This document shows positions 47,201 through 57,291 of a DNA stretch of 64,000 bases, piece after piece. The stretch is from contig NC_092635.1 of assembly GCF_039555335.1 (NCBI RefSeq), forward strand, positions 68,918,058 through 68,982,057, given 5' to 3'. This stretch comes from Amphiura filiformis. Lineage: Eukaryota; Echinodermata; Ophiuroidea; Amphilepidida; Amphiuridae. A program made the position numbers and the translations under genes. Each line of letters starts with the position of its first letter. Within the stretch, counting starts at the first letter, position 1. The notes below the pieces were generated by a model, which searched no databases, had not been told where the DNA came from, and was given only the letters and a program-made list of their open reading frames with translations.

Positions 47201-50200
47201 GAATCAAGATTGATTCTCGCACTGTGAAACGAAATTCTGACCCTGAAGAAGCACTTGTAGTTTCCCATTTGAACAACTTTTGAATACCTATGCATCCTAA
47301 TTTTTTTGTATTTGTGAGGTCATACATTGTAGCTGGAATGAAGGGTATATTTATGCTAGACTGGCAAGTTTTCCATTTTCTAACATTGCAAAGTCAAACT
47401 GTTTCTAAAAATCCCTAAATGAGTAAAATTGACCAATTCCAGGAAATTCCAATTGTCAACTTTCTAGAAATGCTCCACCAAGATGTAAACAAACAAGATG
47501 TTTCTGCAGATCTGAGAGCTAATAAATAGTTAATTTCATTGGATTTTAAGAGTACTATGGGCCTAAAAGCAAGTAAATAAAGGAAATAATTAGTCAAAGA
47601 TGGTTTATGTGAGCCTTTTGCTGAAAGTACATTCACAATAGCCAAAAATTTAAATGTATTAAGCTTAATTTGGTAAAAATTGGATTTTCCCCTGTTTTCT
47701 GCTCCAAGTTTATGCTATTAAAGGATAAAGGGGTTGGGACTTCTCCTGATTCCAATAAAATACAGCACTAATTTTTTGATTCAAAAATAGTATGAAACAT
47801 AACCCAATCCTAATTGGTTAGTTGGAACTAGCAGGCAATAATTTAAAAAGTTAAGTTTTAATATTGGCCAATTATTGGAAATAAGGGCCCAAAACATGCA
47901 ATTTTCCAGATTTTTTTACAATTGCAGTCAACAAAATCAAAGACTTGACACAAGTCTAAGCATTCAAAATTTTCACCTAAAATGCATGTTTTTGGCCCTA
48001 TTTCCAAAAATTGTCCAAATATTTGACATTTATTGCCAGTTAGGAACACATTTTTTTTATTCGCAATCAATATTACTTTCTATTAGCACTGTATTTTTCT
48101 GGACTCTGGAGTAGGGTTAGTGATAAATTGTTAAGGGTGCAAATGGTACATTCAAAAATTGTTCCCATACAAGCAATAACTGGTAAAACAGTAGTTTACA
48201 AATATGAAGAAATAAATTTAAATAAATCATAAATTATAAGGTAAAGGTAAATGCAAGAAAAGTGCAACCAAAATAGCTGTCTCTGACGAAGGCCATCTCT
48301 TTGCCATCTGTCATGCACGGGCATGCATTCAATTTTCAAAGATAACCATAACCCAAGCAAAGCTTTGTACAGAAAGTCAAATGCATCAAGAGAAAAGCTG
48401 CACATGATACATTTGGTTAAAAGTTTGAGAAAAAAATAGAATTCAACTTTTTAGACATGCAGCAAGTGGATTTTCAGCATTAATCAATTTAATTAACAGG
48501 GTACATATGCATCTAGATGGGGTCTCCCCGTCACTGTCAGTCTGAAACCCCGTCAGTCCGAACCACCGCTAGTCCGAATTTTAAGGGTTAGGGTCAGGTT
48601 AGGATTAGGTTTAAGGTAAGGGTTAGGGCCCGGGTTAGGATTAGGGTTAGGTTTAGGGTTAGCGTTAGGTAAGCTTAAAATTCGGACTAGCGGTGGTTTC
48701 GGACTGATGGGGTTTCGGACTGACGGGGTGTACCCATCTAGATTTGGGGAAAAGGAAAAGCATTGTCTCATTTTGACTTCTGACTATTGCGATTTTTAGT
48801 TTATTCATTATCACTAATAATAGTACGTGGCAGACTTTGTGTGGCGATCAATTTAATTGTGGTTCAGGACTCAAAACATGATCCAGTTGACAGTGATAAT
48901 CCGATTACACACAATCCCACTTCCATGGCAAATTGCTATTTCTGATCTTCCCCAAAATGTTGTGTATGCGTGAGTAAAAATGAGGACGGGGTACACAAGC
49001 TTTCTATGAATAACTATTATTGGAGCATTGGAGCTGGGAGGCCTAGTAGTCATACTAGTTCTAAATTATGTACAAAGCAGCCATAGTTTGGTTACATCCT
49101 CCTTGTAATCACCTGTTAGTATACCTAGTACTGGTGAATTGCTGCCCCCTGGCAAATCAAGTTCATTAATATCCACTCTCAAATCACTAAGACAGGGATA
49201 TAACACGGGTGTCCATTCATAACTCTCCTCGTCCATCGACTCCTCCACGGAATCTTCCTGTGCCTCCACCACCTCATCTTCCGCATCCGTATCTTTGGTC
49301 TCTCTGGTATTTTTAGCTCCTCGTTGCGAGAATCTCAGTGGATTTTCCCGTTTGACCCATCGGTTTTGCTGTATTCTTTTGGCCTTGGCTGTACTGCTGG
49401 CTTTGGAGAGCGTAGCTGGTAAGGACTGGTTCAAGTCGTGCTGCTCGTGGTTGTTAGCTGCTGCCAGTTGCTTTCGAGTCGTGTGAGGAAGGTCAAAAAC
49501 GGTGGGTCGCTTCCTGAAATTTTTATATTTCAACAAAATTAATTTGAACGCATTTAGTAAGGTAACTATTCCTTGAACATTCTCATTTAATCTATTCGAA
49601 TTATTCACCACTACATACAATGTAGTACATACATAAAAGACTCAGCCATTCCATGAAATGCACAGCAAGTTCAGTTGTAAATGTAATGCGCACTTTTCAT
49701 ATTTTTCTTTTAAATAACACTAACAAATTCTTGACTTGGTTCTGCTAAAAAGGTATTTCCTAACTAGACTAGTATATTTTATTACACACAAATTGTGGCC
49801 CTACTGTATAAGCCAAATCACAGGTGGCTTACAAAGTTAATATTTATACAATTAAGCAACATATGTTCCAATTTACTGAATATTTTTACCAAAATATACC
49901 GTATACTAAAGCATGAATTCTGCTTGTCCTCAAAACATTTTGGTTGTCCCCAAAATATATGTCATGTTTTTGAGTGCAAAGAATCCAAATAGTGGTTGTC
50001 CAGGGGATTTAAAGAGGAAGCCCCGCCAGAGCAGTTCTTCTGGGGTGAACCAAACCTGCCTGGTAATCAAATTAATCATTGACAAGGTTATCTCTAAATT
50101 TGACAGGTGTTAATTGATGTACTAACATTAAAACATCAATAAGCACCTGTCAAAATGAGAAATGACCTTACTGATTAATGTGATAACCAGGCAGGTTCTG

Positions 50201-53200
50201 ATCACCTCAGAAGAACTGCTCTGGCGGGGCTTCCTCTTCAAGTACATAGCTCAATATGGTTGTCCTCAGTGATTTTTGGACAAGAGGATAAGTGCTTATT
50301 TCGAACACTGACCGTATATGGTAAAATGCAATATAAATAATATATATGTCTACATAAAACACCTGCAAAATCCCCCCACAGAAAAAAATTCCAGTAACTT
50401 CAAACCCATCACCATACCTTTTGTAGAAGGAGTCTTTTCTTTGGCCTGGTACAATATGATTGGTTGGTGTGTTAGGTGCATCCCCTTTCCCTGCAAGCAC
50501 TGTACGTCTCTTCATGCGCTCCAGGCGACATTTTAACTACAGAAACAAAAATAGTTTTAAAAAAAAGTTTATATAACTTGTGTATAAAATAATTATAGAA
50601 TTTAATTAATAGATTGGATAACAATTCACAAAATTAATTTAACAAGATTGTACGGCTTAAGGGGGTACTACACCCCTGGCCAATTTTTCTCAAAAATTAT
50701 CGCACATTGGGGACAAGTAAGATATGTATATTATAGGGGCAAGGACTACAACTACTCTACTGAAAATTCAGCAACTCAAGGCAAGTAGTTATTGATTTAT
50801 TGATCAAATATTGGCTTTCCCTCATTTTTGACTGTAACTCCACAACTGTTGTCTGTGCTGAAATAAAATTTCCAGTGTAGTTGTAGTTTTTGCCCCTATA
50901 ATATTCATATCTTACTTGTCCCCAATGTGCTATAATTTTTGAGAAGAATGCAAAAATAGGCACAAAATTGGGCAGGGGTGTAGTACCCCCTTAAAATTAC
51001 TGTACCCGTACAATAATACACAAAATGTACATTATGAAGAAATAAGACGTAAAATTGCTCTAAAAAGATGAGAAATCTATGTGCCCATGGACTTGGTCGA
51101 AGTTGCTCCACCCTACAAATTGTAGTACAATCATATGGTATTCTGTCGGTCCAACATCCGGGCTATCTCTAGTCTCGGGGCCCAAACTGCATGTAGCTCA
51201 CGGTTTGTTATGAACAACAGAAACCGGCTGTGAAGAAGGCTACATAGCGATGTTGTTGGAGTGACATTCAATTTCGGAAAAAACGACACTCGACCATGGA
51301 ATTTAATTTTAAGTTTGTCAGTATATAAACGGTAAATCAAGTTTAGTTTCTTCCACTCTGAAGACTTGAGAAACGGTTGTTTGATTCCACTGACTATTTG
51401 CGATCGAAATTTACATAACACCAATGACAGAAATCATCCAACAAAAATCGAATCAGGGACTTGTTTTCACTCGACCGTGAGTCGCATCATAAACCGGAAG
51501 TGACGTGGCACGGACCGACAGAATAATAGCATGTTTGTTTGTTTCAGCCTAGGGCTAAACACAAAACTTAATATTGCTATTTTTTGACCAACCATTTACC
51601 AAAAAATCAGAAAAAATAATGGTTTTTTTAACATTTGCATTTTCATTTCTCTCGGTCCGGGTTTTTCCATCCAATGCACATTTCTCATGCCTGTCCAGGT
51701 GGTGTATGACGTGCATTCCCTAAATTCAGTAAATTTTCATCGTCAACCGTGTAATTGAATGGGATTATTTTGAAATTTTAAAACGCTTGAAATATCACAA
51801 ACAAATAGGCCTATGTTGATAAATAATATAAATACAAGCTAAAACCGTTGGGGTTCGATAATGAACCCCACAAAACTAACCAGTATATGGAAAATGCCAT
51901 ACGGCCGAAGCGGGTTTCACGAGTTGCCGGCTCGATCATGTCATCCGCCGCCTGTGCCTGTCAAAGGGGACAACCTTGGTCCCTTGCGAAATCCTTACGG
52001 TATTGATTTTGCTTTGTACAGGGTCTTTCAGTTCCAGGTAATTTTCAGTGCACAGAAAACACCAAAATATTTAAATATATATTGAAAAAAGCAATACAAA
52101 CTTCTTTTATATAAAAGTCCTGGAATGACAAAACGCCCATTTGTGCAGACCTGTACATTATTTTGTTTGTATTGAGACTTTGATCAGTCTAAGCTAAAAC
52201 GCGTCAGGGAAATGCCCTTGAACCCTCTCTCAGCTTGAAGCAACCAACCGTTAGACGATTTTTGATTTTTAAAAGCTAGACTAAAAAACCGCTCAGACGA
52301 TATCTGATTAAATTCATAGGCAACAAATTGAGCCGATTTGTAAAGCCCGTCCATGTTGTGCAGAAAAACAAAGGAAATGGGCACACCGGACGTAGGCCTA
52401 TTAAATTAAAAACAAAGAGCCGCGATTGTACAATGTATGCACTCAATCACGACAGGCAATGCAGTCGCGGGAGCCATAACTATAAATACAATATTCCTAC
52501 CTTGCTCTGCTTACTTTCCTTTTCATTCAGAAAAGTCAAAATTAATGTAGATAAATGTTCATTTAATGTTTTTTCCATCCCTTCAGTCTTTTTTCTTCGG
52601 TAATGATTTTCCTTAGCGCTTCGACTTCTTTTTGATGGTCTTGCCATAGCGAATGTGATCGCGATTGATGCACACAATAACACGTGTAGTTTATAAAGTC
52701 AGCACACCAAGAAGAGGAGATGTTTGTGGCGTTAAATCGCCTAAATCACTGGTTCCTCTTGTCTAAAATGGTGTTAACTAAACGCCTGATATCACCAAAT
52801 TCTACACAATATTTCTAAATAATTCCTTGAGTGGCGACGACCTCCCAAAAGTCAAAACAAACGTCAGAATTGCAGTACTGCTGGTACCCACGTACAACAT
52901 CAATAGCGGGATTTTGATGAACTGTGTGCCTGTACTGTACACGTCCCATTCAGAGACACGTAGCCATACCGTACATGTAGTTAGCCTTTCGACCGTGAAG
53001 CTAAATTTATACTCCATCGCTGAGCGACGAGCGATTGGTTTCTAGCCAATGAGGTCCCTAATGCAGCATAAAGCACACTACTTCATTGGTCAAATACTAA
53101 CCGCTCATCGCTCAGCGATGGAGTATAACCTCAACTTGAAAGTTAAAAGGCCTTTGTCAAAATTTAAGCAACTCGAACAACAACACTCAGGGTTATGCAT

Positions 53201-56200
53201 ATTTAAATACAAGACAGCAAATCGAAAGAGGTCTGGGCGGTGGGTAGCATAGGACAAATAAAAACCAATTTTTATAATACAAATATAAATTAATGATTAA
53301 TGTGTATACGTCAATCAATATCGTCTGGACAATTTTAAATACTAAAATCTGTACAACCATAGATTTTAAGGTATAGTGCAATGTGCCACTTTGCAGTTTG
53401 CATGGACCCGGGGCAGGGCATGGAATATTTCTATATAAATTGTAGGCCTATAGATAATAATACAAACATATTTTTAAAAGTATTATAAAATTATCAAAAT
53501 ATTAAAAACAAAACAAAAAAACATGCTGTATAAAATTTCCACTTGCATGGGCCCTTTCTCTCATTTTAAAAATAAAAGCACGTTTTTTCTTCTTTAATAT
53601 GTTTCCTTTCATTCGTTTCTTCCCTTCCTTCCATTATTTTTACTATTGAATTGAAATTAACAATACAATCACTAAATCACTTTTACAAGTTGATGTTATG
53701 GATTTGCATATTTACCCAGGTATCTACCCCAATCTCTCTCTTTTTTTTTTTTTAATCCATATTTCAGTGTACTACATAAATTAGGCCTACTTTCATGATG
53801 AACTAATTTAGGGCTGAAAGCCCCCGGGAGGGTAAAATTTGCATCTGACACGCGAAAAATTGCTTGTCTTCGACCACCCCCCCCCTCCCGCATGCGAAAA
53901 ATTGCTTCCCCCGGCTCATAATTATTGCACAGCCCAAAAAATCTTAAATAAAACTTATTTAGTATGTCCAATTTGATACATGAATTACCTCAAATTATGT
54001 TCATCAAATTCGCTTTCACTCTTTTCACTGCCAAATATTGCTCGCCCTCTCCCCATTCCTCTCCAGCCACCGGGGGGGTGCTATCTTGATACTGCATTTC
54101 ATTCATCCTCCCCTAGATTTCGATTTTCCCTTTTTAATATTTTCAACTAAAACACAAACAATTATATTTTTGATTCTGTTTGTTTATTTGGGTTTTTTCA
54201 CTTTCTATAAGATTGGTGAAGATAATTGCAGTGTCCAGAGTGTAGCAAGCGGCATTGAAAATTACATCATACATTATGCATGATCACGAGACTTGGACGA
54301 ATCTAAACATGCTAAATGGGCATGCGGGCACACCGCCACTGCCAATAATTTCATGTTTCTAGACAATCTACGGCAAACTACCAGAAAACTCGAGACTATC
54401 GTAACTCGGGGTCAACAAAGAATAATGAACTTAAAATACTAAAATACTACATTTATTGCAAATATTTAGAACTTGATCAAATCCAAAATCGGTGCATATA
54501 GAAAGATCCATTTGATTTGCGAACGCGAGTTGCCAAACTCATAGTGGTGTTGATGTTGGTATAAGTTGGTGGTGTGCATTTTAATCTTCACGCCCACCCA
54601 GACTAAAGAGGGCGCTATTAATCCTTGCCAAGCAGTGCAGGTCATACAATTTGAATTATGGTATGCGTTCTTAAGAATTGATTGATTAAATCACTGCCAC
54701 CTACATGTAGAAGCTACTATGATACTATCAACTCTAGTTTCGAAAGGCACAAGTAGCTGAGAGAGCACTCAAAAGATCCCAAATAAACACTTTTGAAGGA
54801 CACTGGGCCTCAAGGAAGAACAGATGATTAATTGTGTTTTCAACTGATTGAGTGTCCCAGGTTAAAGAAGAAATAAAACAAACAAAACAAACAAAAAACA
54901 CTAAAATAGGATTCATATCTGTTTATATTTCAAGATCAATAAAAAGTATGGTAGTGCTTTTATACTGCTTTCCTATTTCATCAGTAGGTGACCCGCTTAT
55001 AAAAGTTTTAATATTTGACAAAGTATACACAGCAAAATTCCTTTGCAAGAATCAAGATTGATTCTCGAAACTGATGAGTGAGAAAATTCTAACCCTGCCC
55101 AATAACAAATTTCTTGGGCTGAAAAAATATATATCCCAAATCTCAAACTGGTGTTGCATGTTGGTTGTTGGGTCACTACATCCCTTGATCACAATAGTTG
55201 TCAAGTTAATCAGAATCATGAATAGGGCCTACAAATGACCCCTTTCACAATTTTTTATATCCCCCCCCCCCCTTTTAAAACAAATCTCGAAGTATTATAT
55301 TAATATTGCCACCATGTCATGCTTACTGTACTCAAATTCAAAACCATGAATGAAATGCTAGATGCTAAACTGTAAAACTGCTGTATTCGCTGTCGTAGTG
55401 CATGTTAGTAACCATCAGGCCTGGAAAAATGTGGAAAGTGGGAAGCTCCTTCCCAGGAAATTTGTAAGTTTGGAGGGAAATTAAGGTCCTTAAACAAAGA
55501 AATACATAAGAATTTGGAGGGAAATTTGTCTTTTTGAATGGAAATTTTGATCATCTTCCAGGGAAATTTTCATTTTTTCCAGCCCTGTCCACACTAAACA
55601 TTTACCGTAACCACCCGGGTATAAGCCCACCTTCAGGTATAAGCCCACCCCCTATTTTTCAAAACATTCTGGGAACAAGGGTGCACTCGGCTATAAGCCC
55701 AGTACTAAATTTTGGCCAAGTTCTTAAATCAAATCAATGCTTTTCTCTCACATTTAAGAACAAATAAAAAAAAATATCAGTTGATAATTAACATTCCACA
55801 CTTAGAATTTTAAGAAATTAACATAGATGATAGAAATTACTAGTACATTGGGCATATACAAATGGGGATGATTTTTCATATTTCTAAATTCAAGTACTAG
55901 CCCCTCCCCGGTTATAAGCCCACCTCCATGTTTGAAGTGAAATCTGCCATCTAGGGGGGTGGGCTTATACCAGAGTGGTTACGGTAATAGTTACTGGTTC
56001 AAGCCTGATGGGCTCATACACCTGTTCCAAATTATGATATGCCATAGGCTTTGTGTTGTGATTATTTCGATCAGTGGTTCGTAACTACTGCCGTCGTCGG
56101 CACCGTTTTTTAATGTCGACATGTCGATATAATTTGTATACCGGCGTCGACAGTGTGTCGACATAAAAAATTCTAAAAAAAAAAAGAAGAAAAGTGACAC

Positions 56201-57291
56201 TTCTTAATCAAAAAATTACGGGGATGTGCCGCGCAGACTTTCGGATGCCGACTTTCTCTATACATACTTTTTGCCACCCATCATCAGTATACCAATTTTC
56301 CACAAAAAACACCAAAATTTGCCCTAATTGGGTGCTTTTAGGGGCAATTTTTCCCTATATACCTTCTACCAGGGAGAACCCCCTCCGGGTCAGAAATAAC
56401 GATCGCTCCCTTAGGCTTATGTATTTCCATGATTGTACAATGTACTTTGTAACTCGAGTTCTCGATCAAGTGAGTGTAGAAGAAGGATACGTACTGGAGT
56501 GGAGACTGGAGAGTTACTGACTGGAACAGTTTTGTGCATAAGTTTATATTAAATATATAGAGGGTACATCACTATGTATTATCACTATGACACCTGTACT
56601 TGATTCCACACTGCACTTGACTTTTCTCTGTATTGTCTGCCAAGGCCATCACCTGCTGTGTTGAACTGTCAAATTCACAATGAATGACACATTCACAATG
56701 TCATTGACAGCTAGTCATTGCAATTAATAAATTGCGATTTAAATATTAATTGTGTTTGACCTATTCATCTATTTCTACAGAAATTGTACACACCCACTTC
56801 AAATCTTAACCAAAACAAACATACAAACATACCGTGTCATTTTCACTTCGTAACTTTTGTATCTCCTTTTCTTGCGTTTGAAGTTGTTTTTGCTGTTGCT
56901 CAATGAAATCCAAATGAAGCATAGAAAGTGACTTCAAATGCGGGATCTGATGATCCGATTTCACCTTTAAATTGTCAGGTAAACCAACATGATCACCTGA
57001 TGCTAATAAATCCTTCCTAGATAGATCACCTTGACGAGAGAGTTTTTGTACAGGACTAGTCGGACTTGTAGTACACACACCGTTGTGTGTACTACTGTCA
57101 CCACCACCACCAGACATGTTGAATTTCGTGTTGATGTCGTGGAACTCCCCTCCAAAGTTAACCCCGTTCTTGGATAAACCTTTACGGTTCAAAGAAGTTT
57201 TTCTCTCGATCTTGATTCGTTGAAGTCCGATGAATTCAGATTTCATGTTTCCCGGCGCCATCGGGTTGAGAAAGGCCTGAAACGACGCCAA
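44180..57291 (-). CDS. MSL1: MSL1, scaffold of the MSL histone H4K16 acetyltransferase complex, complete gene (7 coding exons)
   Basis: MSL1 dimerises, binds MSL2 through its coiled coil and recruits MOF/KAT8 and MSL3 through its C-terminal PEHE domain, directing H4K16 acetylation. Coding exons, 5' to 3': 57291-56833, 50536-50418, 49513-49113, 46940-46888, 46130-45938, 45567-45495 and 44267-44180; the phases agree and the protein is 461 aa (shorter than the human protein). Order: polar N-terminus; coiled coil (FIEQQQKQLQTQEKEIQKL, continuing LKCRLERMKRR) at about 130-165; acidic Ser/Glu-rich middle; VPSWRQRS at the PEHE start; then ITDEAFDKRHSKLEVDE, RKRWDFQRIRELRE, PLVAFGAHVPV and a final VPWFDAKNR to RSRACKK. 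Human MSL1 shows the same blocks in the same order. No ORF track entry shows the middle PEHE exons; they were found from their splice sites. Confidence 0.92.
44955..45474 (+). mobile_element. hAT-like MITE in MSL1 intron 6, 8-bp TSD
   Basis: The ends are CAGGGTTCGCAGGTTTTTGCC and GGCAAAAACCGAACCCTG. The flanks CATTTACA at 44947-44954 and 45475-45482 are identical. The interior repeats GGCAAAAACTGG-type words. It begins 12 bases from the exon 6 border. Confidence 0.85.
45495..45567 (-). CDS. MSL1: MSL1 coding exon 6
   Basis: Acceptor cacattacag, donor CCGA|gtaagt, 73 nt, phase 1 to 2. It encodes ARKIQVEETIPLVAFGAHVPVSET, matching the conserved PFLPVVAFGRPLP segment of human MSL1. Reading straight through would give a stop at once (GAG TAA), but the perfect gtaagt donor and the recognisable next exon argue for splicing. 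Confidence 0.88.
45938..46130 (-). CDS. MSL1: MSL1 coding exon 5 (PEHE core)
   Basis: Acceptor gacaacag, donor GAAG|gtacgt, 193 nt. It encodes EEITDEAFDKRHSKLEVDE, RKRKRWDFQRIRELREHERL and then a segment ending ENTIMTFCPDSTE. This is the MOF-binding helix region: KRH.KLE.DE..RKRWD.QRIRE is shared with human MSL1. Confidence 0.93.
46265..46470 (+). repeat. CCAGGAGCAATTT repeats in MSL1 intron 4
   Basis: Direct and inverted copies of CCAGGAGCAATTT / AATTGCTCCTGG occur at least four times. It is probably a degraded MITE. Confidence 0.5.
46888..46940 (-). CDS. MSL1: MSL1 coding exon 4 (start of PEHE region)
   Basis: Acceptor aatttatag, donor GGG|gtaagc, 53 nt, phase 1 to 0. With the preceding G it encodes VPSWRQRSMSASSADNTG. 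The VPSWR motif is the conserved entry to the MSL1 PEHE region. Confidence 0.9.
47069..47247 (+). mobile_element. GAATCAAGATTGATTC-type MITE, copy 2
   Basis: AGGGTCAGAATTTCG and CGAAATTCTGACCCT are inverted ends. The interior has GAGAATCGATTCTC and GAATCAAGATTGATTC. It lies in MSL1 intron 3, just upstream of exon 4. Confidence 0.7.
48518..48734 (+). mobile_element. 8-bp-TSD MITE with TTAGGG-like core, MSL1 intron 3
   Basis: The flanks CATCTAGA at 48510-48517 and 48735-48742 are identical. The arms GTCAGTCCGAACCACCGC and GCGGTGGTTTCGGACTGA are inverted. Between them lies a degenerate (T)TAGGGT tract of about 85 bases. Confidence 0.8.
49113..49513 (-). CDS. MSL1: MSL1 coding exon 3
   Basis: Acceptor atttcag. 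The exon reads RKRPTVFDLPHTTRKQL, a basic region, a strongly acidic block (DAEDEVVEAQEDSVEES) and LYPCLSDLRVDINELDL. Two donors in the same phase are possible: CAG|gtgatt after 49113 (better consensus) or TAG|gtatac after 49125. They differ by four residues (GILT), so either gives an intact protein. Confidence 0.85.
50012..50238 (+). mobile_element. Palindromic MITE in MSL1 intron 2
   Basis: AAGAGGAAGCCCCGCCAGAG and CTCTGGCGGGGCTTCCTCTT are exact inverses. Inner arms include GGTAATCAAATTAATCA-type sequence. A half copy lies at 20821-20975. Confidence 0.8.
50418..50536 (-). CDS. MSL1: MSL1 coding exon 2
   Basis: Acceptor ttctgtag, donor AAAAG|gtatgg, 119 nt, phase 0 to phase 2. It completes the coiled coil with LKCRLERMKRRTVLAGKG, matching LLARIERMERRMQL in human MSL1, then runs into a polar linker ending SFYK. 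Confidence 0.9.
50661..50990 (+). mobile_element. TTAA-flanked palindromic MITE, copy 3, MSL1 intron 1
   Basis: It is flanked by TTAA (50657-50660, 50991-50994), with ends GGGGGTACTACACCCC and GGGGTGTAGTACCCCC. It lies about 120 bases upstream of MSL1 exon 2. Confidence 0.8.
51712..51953 (+). repeat. 250-bp dispersed repeat, MSL1 intron 1 copy
   Basis: This is the partner of 31553-31802. It shares the words CATCGTCAACCGTGTAATTG and TTGGGGTTCGATAATGAACC. Confidence 0.8.
52501..52647 (-). CDS. Possible alternative first exon in MSL1 intron 1
   Basis: An ATG at 52647 opens 49 codons starting MARPSKRSRSAKENHYRRKK and ending EKESKQSK, followed by a donor AAG|gtagga. It lies on the same strand as MSL1, upstream of exon 2, and its phase-0 donor fits the phase-0 acceptor of exon 2. 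A transcript from here would replace the N-terminus and most of the coiled coil with a very basic segment. A TATA-like tttataaa lies upstream. It could also be an unrelated nested gene or chance. I do not recognise the peptide. Confidence 0.25.
53007..53128 (+). mobile_element. Short MITE, MSL1 intron 1
   Basis: TTATACTCCATCGCTGAGCG and CGCTCAGCGATGGAGTATAA are exact inverses bounding 122 bp. Confidence 0.75.
55602..55987 (+). mobile_element. MITE with TTACCGTAACCAC ends
   Basis: TTACCGTAACCAC and GTGGTTACGGTAA are exact inverses. Next to them lies GGTATAAGCCCACC with its inverse. TATAAGCCCA recurs inside. Confidence 0.7.
56833..57291 (-). CDS. MSL1: MSL1 coding exon 1
   Basis: The ATG at 57291 opens MASFQAFLNPMAPGNMKS; a second in-frame ATG (residue 11) is possible. 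The 153 codons hold a basic, Ser/Gly-rich region and, from about residue 120, the coiled coil with HLDFIEQQQKQLQTQEKEI. The donor ACG|gtatgt ends the exon in phase 0 just inside the coiled coil, as SEND-T. Confidence 0.92.

Noticed and set aside
48590-48670. True interstitial telomere from a chromosome fusion
   Set aside because: The TTAGGG units are degenerate and sit symmetrically inside an element with inverted arms and an 8-bp target duplication.
49295-49486. 63-codon plus-strand frame
   Set aside because: It is the shadow of MSL1 exon 3 on the opposite strand.
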